Source: CALKMS01 sp036796755
Lineage (GTDB): Bacteria; Actinomycetota; Aquicultoria; SKW223; CALKMS01
Direction: 5' to 3'
Assembly: GCA_036796755.1 (NCBI GenBank)
Contig: DAIRCJ010000022.1
Span: 1-19,529, forward strand
DNA: 19,529 bases
Shown piece after piece: positions 13,851-19,529 of this stretch. Made by a program: the position numbers and the translations under genes. Every line of letters starts with the position of its first letter. Position 1 is the stretch's first letter. The notes under the pieces were generated by a model that was not told where the DNA came from, did not search any database, and saw only the letters and a list, made by a program, of their open reading frames with translations.

Positions 13851-14858
13851 CTCTTCAGCAATCTGTTCGACAACTTGCTGCCGACAAGCTTCAACCGAAA
13901 AACTCAGGGCATTAGATATTGCTCGGGCATTGGAACGTCCATGAGCAATTGTTACCACTCCATTTACTCCGATCAACAAAGCCCCACCGTAAGTGTCGTA
14001 ACTTAACTTCTCCGCTACTTCCTTAAAAGGTTTTTTTAGAACCCAGCCAGCTAATTTAGTTAGGAAACCTCCTTTAATCGCTTTTTTTAACTGTTCAAAA
14101 ATGGCTGAAGCCTCCCCTTCCATCAGTTTCAAAGCAACATTGCCGGTAAAACCGTCGGTAACCACAACATCGGCTTGATTGGTGAAAATTTCTTTTCCTT
14201 CAATATTACCGATAAAAAAAGGAACTTCAGATTTCAGAAGCTTGTGAGCTTCTTTGGTAAGCTCACTTCCTTTCTGCTCTTCTTCGCCAATGTTAAGCAA
14301 GGCAACTTTTGGCTCAGGGATTTTCAAAACTCTTCGAGCATAGACACTGCCCATTCGGGCAAAATGAAGTAAGTGCTCCTTCTTGCAGTCGGCATTGGCG
14401 CCGGCATCAAGGAAAACAACCGGTCCCTTCAAACCCGGCAAAGTTACTAAAATTGCCGGCCGAGAAAGATTGCGAATTCTGCCCAGTGTTAAAAGAGCAA
14501 AAGATGCTACCGCTCCGCTGTTCCCGGCCGAAACAAAACCCTGAGCTCTGCCTTTTTTTATAAGCTCCATCCCCATTCCGATTGAAGAGTTCTGTTTCTG
14601 ACGATAGGCGTCAGCCGGACTTTCAGCCATCTCAATAACTTGAGCGACCTCATGCTTTTCAATAAAAGGAGAAAAAGGTTTAAGCTGGCTAAAGAGAGGG
14701 TGAGAAAAGGAATTTTTAGTGCCCACTAAAATTAATTTTGCCTTTTCTGAAGAGGAAGTTAAATAATTTAAAACCCCGGATATAATAGATTCAGGCGCGA
14801 AATCGCCCCCGTCTAAATCGACAACGACTTTAACTTCTCGAGAAACTGAATTCCCCAC
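13824..14858 (-). CDS. plsX: phosphate acyltransferase PlsX
   Basis: Peripheral membrane enzyme that makes acyl-phosphate from acyl-ACP, the first step of the PlsX/PlsY phospholipid route. The 344 residues are the usual length. Signatures are DLDGGDFAPE (14-23), MAESPADAYRQK, SAGNSGAV, LDAGANADCKKEHLLHFA, NIGEEEQKGSELTKEA, VVTDGFTGNVALK and YGGALLIGVNGVVTIAHG. The usual DAMGGD reads DLDGGD here, a small deviation at a conserved glycine-rich site. The start is GTG at 14858, immediately after the rpmF stop (TAA then GTG), which implies coupled translation; no strong ribosome-binding site is seen. rpmF-plsX adjacency is widely conserved. The end overlaps capA on the other strand. Confidence 0.97.
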   Translation of the reverse strand: MGNSVSREVKVVVDLDGGDFAPESIISGVLNYLTSSSEKAKLILVGTKNSFSHPLFSQLKPFSPFIEKHEVAQVIEMAESPADAYRQKQNSSIGMGMELIKKGRAQGFVSAGNSGAVASFALLTLGRIRNLSRPAILVTLPGLKGPVVFLDAGANADCKKEHLLHFARMGSVYARRVLKIPEPKVALLNIGEEEQKGSELTKEAHKLLKSEVPFFIGNIEGKEIFTNQADVVVTDGFTGNVALKLMEGEASAIFEQLKKAIKGGFLTKLAGWVLKKPFKEVAEKLSYDTYGGALLIGVNGVVTIAHGRSNARAISNALSFSVEACRQQVVEQIAEELEKEERPS

Positions 14859-15038
14859 TTATTCCACTTCAATAACCTGGCGTCCTTTATAGTATCCGCA
14901 GTTAGGGCAAGCATGGTGAGGAAGCCTGGGGCTATGGCACTGGGGACATTCTATCAAGTTGGGAATTTTTAGAACTTTCTGGTTAGCCCTTCTTCTATCC
15001 CGACGAGCTCGGGTTGTTTTTTTCTTGGGAACAGCCAT
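14859..15038 (-). CDS. rpmF: 50S ribosomal protein bL32
   Basis: A 59-residue ribosomal protein. It begins MAVPKKKTTRARRDRRRA, the standard L32 opening, and ends in RQVIEVE. Four cysteines form an intact zinc ribbon, C31-x2-C34 and C44-x2-C47, so this is the zinc-binding version. The start ATG is preceded by GGAGGT with 6 nt spacing (the strongest ribosome-binding site in this operon). It lies 41 nt after the DUF177 gene and abuts plsX directly. Confidence 0.97.
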   Translation of the reverse strand: MAVPKKKTTRARRDRRRANQKVLKIPNLIECPQCHSPRLPHHACPNCGYYKGRQVIEVE

Positions 15039-15079
15039 TATCTACCTCCATTAAGAATTAGTTTGCCTTTTCTTTAAAG

Positions 15080-15592
15080 CTACCTTTTCTTCAAAGCACT
15101 GGATTTTACCTTAAGCTCTTTTTTCTGGCAAGAACAGGACCCCTGGTTTAAATTTTTGCCGCAGAGAGGACACAATCCAGAGCAATTTTCTGAGCAAAGA
15201 GCTTTAAAGGGAACAGACAAGACGATTTGCTCTTTAATCATTGGTTCTAAATCAATCTTCTCGCCTTCAATTAAATAATAATCTAGGTCATCAGGAAGCT
15301 GGGCTTGATATTGAGGCAAAACAAACAACTCACTTAGTTCACCTTCAATTGACAGTTTAAACTTTTCCAGGCAGCGAGAGCAAACCAGGAGTATCTCAGC
15401 GTTAAATTCGCCTTCGACCTGCACACCTTTGCTAAGGCGGGTAGCAGACCCTTCGAAATCCACGGGGCGGGTGATGTCAATTTCTTCCCCGCCAAGTTCA
15501 AAAGATTCAATCCTAACTTTAACTTTTATTGGGGCGGCTTTTTCTTCAAACCTGAGCAGGGAGCCTATATCAAAAAGAGACCTGACTTTCAT
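15080..15592 (-). CDS. DUF177 (YceD/YlbN) family protein
   Basis: The product has 170 residues. The DUF177 family is linked to 23S rRNA accumulation (YceD in E. coli and chloroplast homologues) and is almost always next to rpmF, as here. The N-terminal half is beta-rich. A CSRC pair (C71, C74) is followed by an acidic stretch, then ALCSENCSGLCPLCGKNL (C133, C137, C141, C144) and CSC (153-155). These are likely zinc ligands as in Gram-positive members. The basic lysine-rich tail (KKELKVKSSALKKR) could contact RNA. The ATG has GGAG 4 nt upstream and lies 24 nt after the coiled-coil gene. Confidence 0.92.
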   Translation of the reverse strand: MKVRSLFDIGSLLRFEEKAAPIKVKVRIESFELGGEEIDITRPVDFEGSATRLSKGVQVEGEFNAEILLVCSRCLEKFKLSIEGELSELFVLPQYQAQLPDDLDYYLIEGEKIDLEPMIKEQIVLSVPFKALCSENCSGLCPLCGKNLNQGSCSCQKKELKVKSSALKKR

Positions 15593-15616
15593 CTTTCTCC
15601 AGACAGACTAAATAAA

Positions 15617-16075
15617 TTACTCTCGAGGGGAAATTTTACCCTGAAGTCGGTCGCGGTTACGCTGAACAGCAGCCAAAAGCTTGCCTAAGTTTACTTCAAG
15701 ATTAGCCATCATTTCATCAGCGTAGTCTTCAGCTGAAAGCCTTATTTCTCTTTCTTTGGCTCTGGCTGACTCGATCAATTCGGCAGCTTTTTGTTCAGCC
15801 ATCTTGACAACCTCGGTTTCCATTACCATCTCTTCGGCTTTAGCTTTGGCTTCTTCAATTATTCTTTCAGCTTCTTTTTTAGCTTCGTCCAGCATTTCCT
15901 GGCGCTCTTTGACAATCCAGCGCGCCTGCTTAAGCTCTTCAGGTAAAGTTGCCCTGATCTCATCAATTAACTCAAAAATCTTTTCCTCGTTGACCATCAC
16001 CATATTGGAAAGCGGTACTTTTTTAGCTTCGGTCATTAGCTCTTCAAGCTTATCAATCAAACTCATTATGTCCAT
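15617..16075 (-). CDS. DivIVA/SepIVA-like coiled-coil protein
   Basis: The product has 152 residues and is strongly helical. A short N-terminal part (MDIMSLIDKLEELMTEAKKV, then PLSNMVMVNEEKIFELIDEI) precedes a long charged coiled coil (about 45-130). That section contains many A/E/K heptads such as DEAKKEAERIIEEAKAKAEE. No enzyme motif or signal peptide is visible. Automatic annotation often calls such proteins ATPase or ATP synthase B-like from the coiled coil alone; no ATP-binding motif is present. In mycobacteria the division/envelope factor SepIVA, a DivIVA-domain protein, sits next to the DUF177 gene. The same adjacency here, with the PLSN-containing N-terminus, makes a SepIVA-like cytoplasmic scaffold the best guess. 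It starts 3 nt after the coaD stop, with AAGGGGGA overlapping the coaD end as ribosome-binding site. Confidence 0.75.
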   Translation of the reverse strand: MDIMSLIDKLEELMTEAKKVPLSNMVMVNEEKIFELIDEIRATLPEELKQARWIVKERQEMLDEAKKEAERIIEEAKAKAEEMVMETEVVKMAEQKAAELIESARAKEREIRLSAEDYADEMMANLEVNLGKLLAAVQRNRDRLQGKISPRE

Positions 16076-16078
16076 CTT

Positions 16079-16579
16079 TTATCCCCCTTGAACAGGTTCT
16101 TGTTGAGAATAAAATTTACTCAAAGATTTTTCAACTTCTTCTGGAACAAGGCCTTTCAAACAACCGCCATACTCGGCAATTTCTTTAACCGCACTGGCGC
16201 TCAAGTAAGCATACTCCGGCCTGGCCATCATAAACAAAGTTTCTATCTCGGGTGCGAGTTTTTTGTTAAACTGAGCAATTTGAAACTCCCTTTCAAAATC
16301 GGAAATTGCTCGCAAACCCCTGATAATTACCTGTGCCTGGCAGGAACGAACAAAATCAACAAGCAAGCAATTGTAAGATTTAACTTCTATGTGGTCAAAA
16401 TTTTTCAGGGCGTTTCGGGCAAGCCTTAACCTCTCTTCTATAGAAAAAAGCGTGGGCTTTTCCGGCTTTTCAACCACCCCAACCACCACCTTATCATAAA
16501 GGCGCCCAGCCCTCTCTATCACATCAAGATGACCGTTGGTAATTGGGTCAAAACTTCCAGGACAAACTGCTATCCTCAT
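16079..16579 (-). CDS. coaD: phosphopantetheine adenylyltransferase
   Basis: Transfers AMP from ATP to 4'-phosphopantetheine to give dephospho-CoA, the penultimate step of CoA synthesis. The 166 residues are normal. The nucleotidyltransferase motif GSFDPITNGHLDVI (8-21; H17 in the T/HxGH-type site) is intact, followed by IIRGLRAISDFEREFQIAQFN and the C-terminal YLSASAVKEIA, which stands in place of the more common SSS/T motif. The start ATG is 21 nt after rsmD. rsmD-coaD is a very common pair. Confidence 0.97.
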   Translation of the reverse strand: MRIAVCPGSFDPITNGHLDVIERAGRLYDKVVVGVVEKPEKPTLFSIEERLRLARNALKNFDHIEVKSYNCLLVDFVRSCQAQVIIRGLRAISDFEREFQIAQFNKKLAPEIETLFMMARPEYAYLSASAVKEIAEYGGCLKGLVPEEVEKSLSKFYSQQEPVQGG

Positions 16580-16600
16580 TCTCCTCCTATTATTTCCCTA

Positions 16601-17155
16601 TTATCTCAAAAGTTTAAAAAAACTCAAAGAAGTATCTCCATAAACGCGCCTATCTGTTAAAGAGAGCATATTTTTGGGGCCTATAACTTCCAGTTTTGCT
16701 TGGTGCTCTACAATCATTATTCCTCCAGAATTTAAAAAACTTGCTGCTTTCTCTAGTATAACTTCTAACTTTTCAGGTTTAATTTTATAGGGTGGATCAA
16801 GAAAAATCAAATCAAAATAGTTTTCGTAATTCTTCATTTTAACCAGAAAGCTCTCAACTGAAAGTTTGAAAACAGTCGCTTTTTCTTCCAACCGCGTGTT
16901 AACTAAATTTTCCTTTAAATATCTCAAAGCAATCGGATTTTTCTCAACAAAAACTGCTAACTCTGCTTCACGGCTGAGGGCTTCTATCCCTAAACTTCCA
17001 GTTCCCGCAAAAAGATCCAGAACCTTTCGCCCTTTTATCTCAAACTGTAAAATATCAAACAGAGCCTCTTTTACCCGGTCTGAAGTTGGCCTCAAAAACC
17101 GGCCAGCTGGAGCTTTTAAATAAGCACCCCGGGCTAACCCACCAATTACCCTCAT
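16601..17155 (-). CDS. rsmD: 16S rRNA (guanine(966)-N(2))-methyltransferase RsmD
   Basis: SAM-dependent methyltransferase of 184 residues that methylates G966 of 16S rRNA in 30S subunits. The N-terminus MRVIGGLARGAYLKAPAG is typical, as is RPTSDRVKEALFDIL. The SAM-binding motif I is DLFAGTGSLGIEAL (47-60), and the catalytic DPPY is at 120-123. It is the first gene of the rsmD-to-plsX group. The ribosome-binding site is weak (A-rich upstream), so the start rests on conservation of the N-terminus. Confidence 0.96.
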   Translation of the reverse strand: MRVIGGLARGAYLKAPAGRFLRPTSDRVKEALFDILQFEIKGRKVLDLFAGTGSLGIEALSREAELAVFVEKNPIALRYLKENLVNTRLEEKATVFKLSVESFLVKMKNYENYFDLIFLDPPYKIKPEKLEVILEKAASFLNSGGIMIVEHQAKLEVIGPKNMLSLTDRRVYGDTSLSFFKLLR

Positions 17156-17194
17156 TTTTTCTAAAGTACTTTCATCTTCTCCAAAGCAAGTTGT

Positions 17195-17223
17195 TTGATA
17201 ATTAAATTAATTCATTTTAAAAT
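17195..17223 (+). promoter_or_regulatory. promoter of trmI
   Basis: TTGATA (17195-17200), a 17-bp spacer and TAAAAT (17218-17223), each one mismatch from consensus, predict a start near 17230, 13 nt before the ATG at 17243. This argues against translation from the in-frame TTG at 17195, which is part of the -35 box. Confidence 0.55.
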
Positions 17224-17242
17224 CCAGAAAGAAAGAGAGCAA
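17214..17242 (-). promoter_or_regulatory. candidate promoter of the rsmD-plsX operon
   Basis: On the minus strand TTGCTC (17237-17242), a 17-bp spacer and TAAAAT (17214-17219) would start transcription near 17207, leaving a leader of about 50 nt before rsmD. The -35 box matches consensus at only three positions. Its -10 box overlaps the -10 box of the divergent trmI promoter. Confidence 0.3.
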
Positions 17243-18013
17243 ATGTCTGAAAACTTTAAAGCCGGCGAATACGCTATAGTTCAGATAATAAAAAAACGCT
17301 TTCTAATTAACCTTCGGGAGGGCCAAACTTTACACACCAACAAAGGTTACATAAATCATAACGAAATAATAGGCAAGCCTCCGGGAACAACTTTGAAAAC
17401 CAGCCAGGGCTTTCCCGCCTGGGCCTTCCGACCTTCAATCAGAGATTTTATGATGAAAACTACCCGAAAAACCAACATTATCTACCCAAAAGATGCCGCT
17501 TTTATTATTTTTTATACCGGCATAAAGTCAGGGTTTAAAGTTTTAGAAATAGGCAGCGGGAGCGGTTCTTTAACTGTGGCTCTTTCCTACTTTGTCTCTC
17601 CGGGAGGAAAAGTAATCAGCTACGAAAAAAGGGGTGAATTTGCTCAAACAACCCGGGAAAACTTAAACAAAGCCAACCTTTTAGAGTTTGTAGAAATTAG
17701 AGAAGAAGATTTCAGCCAGGCAGATCCAGAAAAGAACTTCTTTGAAGTTGCTGTAATCGACATTCCCACGCCCTGGGAAGTATTTTCAAAAGTTAAAGAA
17801 TGTCTGGTAAAAGGAGGATTTGTCGTTTCTTTCATTCCCACTGCCGGACAGTTAGAAAAAACCTATTTAAATCTGGAAAAAAGCGGTTTCGCCCAGATTG
17901 AAGCTCTGGAGATTCTTTATCGGAACTGGAAAGTCGAAAAAGAGGCAACCCGCCCCCATTTTGAAATGGTTGGTCACACCGGTTTTTTGGTTTTTGCTCG
18001 AAAAGCAGTTTAA
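17243..18013 (+). CDS. trmI: tRNA (adenine-N1)-methyltransferase TrmI
   Basis: SAM-dependent enzyme of 256 residues that makes 1-methyladenosine at position 58 of the tRNA T-loop (A57/A58 in some lineages). It normally works as a tetramer. The N-terminal beta domain (1-75) is followed by TRKTNIIYPKDAAFIIFYTG and SAM motif I VLEIGSGSGSLT, then EEDF, DIPTPWE (family DxPxPW) and the C-terminal signature EATRPHFEMVGHTGFLVFAR. The ATG at 17243 was chosen over a TTG 48 nt upstream because MSENFKAGEYAIV matches the family start and the TTG is inside the promoter. The gene diverges from rsmD and converges on rmuC. Confidence 0.94.
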   Translation: MSENFKAGEYAIVQIIKKRFLINLREGQTLHTNKGYINHNEIIGKPPGTTLKTSQGFPAWAFRPSIRDFMMKTTRKTNIIYPKDAAFIIFYTGIKSGFKVLEIGSGSGSLTVALSYFVSPGGKVISYEKRGEFAQTTRENLNKANLLEFVEIREEDFSQADPEKNFFEVAVIDIPTPWEVFSKVKECLVKGGFVVSFIPTAGQLEKTYLNLEKSGFAQIEALEILYRNWKVEKEATRPHFEMVGHTGFLVFARKAV

Positions 18014-18084
18014 AACGCAAAACCTCGAAGCCGAAAAATCTAAAAAAATAAAAATTAGCAAACAGCAGCTGGAAAGCTCGGGAC

Positions 18085-18138
18085 TTTAAAGTTTTTTACT
18101 CTTCTTTTACTTTTAAAGTTTTTTACTCTTCTTTTACT
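18085..18138. repeat. rmuC: perfect 27-bp tandem duplication at the rmuC 3' end
   Basis: Positions 18085-18111 and 18112-18138 are identical, each beginning TTTAAAGTTTTTTACTCTTC. The right copy encodes the last residues and stop of rmuC. Because 27 is a multiple of three, the left copy would repeat VKEE-stop in frame beyond the real stop. Each copy contains TTTAAAG followed by a T-run, so transcription-ending function is conceivable, but no GC stem is present. Confidence 0.9.
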
Positions 18139-19301
18139 AATTCACCTTCAACTACTGGCACCTGTGACAAGCTTTCTTGAGAAAGAGCTTGTTGATGGAG
18201 GTCATCTATCTCGACTAAAGGCTTTTCTAACTGTCTTCTGCGAGTGGTGACCAGTTCTTCGTAGTAGCGGTGTGTTTTTTCAATAGAATCTCCCAGTTTC
18301 TCCAGTTTTTCAACGAACATTCCCCATTGTTTGCGGAAAGAAGCCAGAAGTTCAAGAATTCTATTTGAAGTTCTTTCCAGGGAAAAATTGTCAACAGCCT
18401 GGCGAATGACCGCTAAAACTGCGAATAAAGTAACTGGAGAACAAAAAACCACTTTGTTTTTTATCCCCTCATCAATTAGAGAGCTATCTTGCTCGTGAAT
18501 GAAAGAGTAAATCTGCTCATTGGGTATAAAAAGCAAAACGCAGTCAATAGTTGATTTGTTTTTGTCAATGTATTCGCGGCCGGAAACTTCTTTAATTTTC
18601 TTTCGCACATCTCGAAGAAAATCAGCTTTGAATTTCTCCCTTTCGGGCTCGCTCTGAGCATTCAAAAACTTCAAATAATTCTCCAGTGGAAACTTTACAT
18701 CCATATTCAGTTTGAGGTTGTTAGGAAGTAAGAAAGTGAAATCAGGGCGGCAAGTTCCGCCTTCAACAACTTTTTGCTTTAGATAATTGATGTTTTCCTT
18801 CAAGCCCATCAAGCGAAGAATATCTTCGGCCATTCGTTCTCCCCACTGACCACGGACACGAGTACTGGCTAAAGCTTCCTTTAAAGAATTGGTAGTTTGA
18901 GCAAGTAAAAGGGTCTGGCGATTGGTTTCTTCTATCTCTCTGGCCAACTGTCCAAATTTAAGCTGGCGGTCTTTTTCCAGCTCTTCAATTAGTCGGGAAA
19001 CTTCGGTAAGTTTTGTGTTTAACTGCTGAATTTGCTGGTCAATTAAGGCTTTCTTTCCCTCAAGCTCTTTAGCTGTTACTGCTCTTTCAGCTTCCAGTTT
19101 CTCTTTAGCCATTTTAATAAGCTCTTCTGAAGAGCGAGAAAGAACTTCAAGAGAGATTGAACCAACCTGATCTTTAAGACCTTCAAGAAGAACTTGAAAG
19201 TTTTCTTCGGTCCTGGTTTTCCTCCAGTAAATAAAATAAGCCAGGCCAAAGCCAAGCATAAGGGCTATCAAAAAAAGAGCTAAATAAAGCAGTGCGCCCA
19301 T
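18123..19301 (-). CDS. rmuC: RmuC family DNA-recombination protein
   Basis: Membrane-anchored protein of 392 residues in the RmuC family. E. coli RmuC limits inversions at short inverted repeats, and homologues have been linked to phage defence and genome stability. The order is one N-terminal membrane helix (3-25), a long coiled coil (about 32-145) and a restriction-endonuclease-like core. The core contains GQWGERMAEDIL (151-161; E155), CRPDF (184-188; D187) and NMDVKFPLENYL (199-210; D201, K203), the putative metal/catalytic residues. A helical tail follows (RRRQLEKPLVEIDDL). The ATG start has only a weak GGGA upstream, but the membrane helix begins immediately after it. The gene stands alone, convergent with trmI. 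Confidence 0.94.
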   Translation of the reverse strand: MGALLYLALFLIALMLGFGLAYFIYWRKTRTEENFQVLLEGLKDQVGSISLEVLSRSSEELIKMAKEKLEAERAVTAKELEGKKALIDQQIQQLNTKLTEVSRLIEELEKDRQLKFGQLAREIEETNRQTLLLAQTTNSLKEALASTRVRGQWGERMAEDILRLMGLKENINYLKQKVVEGGTCRPDFTFLLPNNLKLNMDVKFPLENYLKFLNAQSEPEREKFKADFLRDVRKKIKEVSGREYIDKNKSTIDCVLLFIPNEQIYSFIHEQDSSLIDEGIKNKVVFCSPVTLFAVLAVIRQAVDNFSLERTSNRILELLASFRKQWGMFVEKLEKLGDSIEKTHRYYEELVTTRRRQLEKPLVEIDDLHQQALSQESLSQVPVVEGELVKEE

Positions 19302-19410
19302 TTTAATCCCGGCTTTCCACCACCCTTCTTGTAAAGTGTAATATAGGGGTGTGACAAAATATTCAGATTTAAATTTTAGAGAGATTGTTTAATTTTTAAT
19401 TCGGGCTTTA

Positions 19411-19450
19411 TTTTGGCACCAATAAACTGATTTTGGCGCCAACAAACTGA
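19411..19450. repeat. two tandem 20-bp palindrome-containing units upstream of rmuC
   Basis: TTTTGGCRCCAAYAAACTGA occurs twice head to tail (19411-19430 and 19431-19450), with two transition differences. Each unit holds a TTGGCRCCAA core; the right one is a perfect 10-bp palindrome, TTGGCGCCAA. Two identical dyads spaced 20 bp, about two helical turns, look like an operator for a dimeric regulator, lying about 110-150 bp upstream of rmuC. Confidence 0.5.
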
Positions 19451-19455
19451 AGGGG

Positions 19456-19475
19456 CTTTTTAAATTTTTAAAAAG
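19456..19475. other. AT hairpin
   Basis: CTTTTTAAA-TT-TTTAAAAAG is a perfect 9-bp stem with a 2-nt loop, flanked by GGGG on the left and TGAAGCC on the right; GGC/GCC could extend it with bulges. It covers the stop codon of the possible reading frame at 19468-19529 (minus strand). No T-run follows on the minus strand, so a terminator is doubtful. Confidence 0.4.
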
Positions 19476-19529
19476 TGAAGCCTAAAATTACTGGTTCAGG
19501 CGGTCTGGTTTTATCTTTCATATGGTGTT
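19468..19529 (-). CDS. possible C-terminal tail of a gene entering from the right edge
   Basis: On the minus strand a frame is open from the right edge to a TAA at 19468-19470, ending in KDKTRPPEPVILGFTF. It includes an ATG near 19521, so it could also be a 17-residue frame. Nothing in it identifies a family and it may be chance. It is listed only because the edge cuts it. Confidence 0.15.
   Translation of the reverse strand, partial: HHMKDKTRPPEPVILGFTF

Noticed and set aside
15756..16091. 111-residue plus-strand frame opposite the coiled-coil gene
   Set aside because: It is the complement of a repetitive A/E/K coiled-coil coding region, giving a low-complexity S/A/I-rich product, and it has no ribosome-binding site.
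16088..16429. 113-residue plus-strand frame opposite coaD
   Set aside because: coaD on the other strand is a complete, motif-rich gene, and this frame has no family features.
17195..17242. In-frame TTG start giving a longer TrmI
   Set aside because: The TTG is the first part of a good -35 box and the extra residues do not resemble the family N-terminus.
18014..18122. Short reading-frame extension after trmI ending in KQQLESSGL
   Set aside because: It is in a different frame from trmI, is low-complexity and lysine-rich, and the TrmI C-terminus is already complete at LVFARKAV.

Overview
The window is bacterial chromosome. It is moderately AT-rich by eye, densely coded and made almost entirely of housekeeping genes with good ribosome-binding sites and several sigma70-type promoters. 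It encodes PlsX and bacterial L32, and has an rsmD-coaD-(coiled-coil protein)-DUF177-rpmF-plsX run and an rnhB-yraN-comM-...-dprA run. Together with exported enzymes but no LPS or outer-membrane genes, this fits a Gram-positive-type lineage, either a deep-branching Actinomycetota or an anaerobic Bacillota. The placement is an inference from gene order and cannot be settled from this sequence alone.

Layout. (1) 18-3859, minus strand: ilvD-ilvB-ilvN, the shared part of valine/leucine/isoleucine synthesis, driven by a perfect-consensus promoter with a leader of only about 24 nt; the next gene lies off the left edge. (2) 3860-4428: a non-coding gap with a GC-stem palindromic element and the promoter of the next gene. 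(3) 4429-7603, plus strand: three envelope-related genes, each with its own candidate promoter. They encode a secreted beta-propeller/L,D-transpeptidase fusion, a small lipoprotein of unknown function and a UbiA/MenA-type prenyltransferase. (4) 7658-12643, minus strand: rnhB-yraN, then comM-MFS exporter-dprA; the exporter is coupled to comM by a 4-nt overlap. (5) 12762-13850, plus strand: an exported CapA-type metallophosphatase-like protein whose 3' end overlaps plsX tail to tail. (6) 13824-17155, minus strand: rsmD-coaD-coiled-coil protein-DUF177-rpmF-plsX, joining rRNA methylation, CoA synthesis, a possible division/envelope protein, 23S rRNA maturation, ribosomal protein L32 and phospholipid initiation. 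(7) 17243-18013, plus strand: TrmI tRNA m1A methyltransferase, divergent from rsmD with overlapping promoters. (8) 18123-19301, minus strand: RmuC, convergent with trmI. (9) 19302-19529: a non-coding end with two tandem palindromic 20-bp units and a hairpin.

I found no CRISPR array, transposase, prophage, toxin-antitoxin pair, rRNA or tRNA. The less ordinary items are the propeller/L,D-transpeptidase fusion, the exporter inside the comM-dprA cluster, and a set of recent-looking short tandem duplications (15, 11, 27 and 20 bp) at separate places. I do not see a convincing new multi-gene system here.
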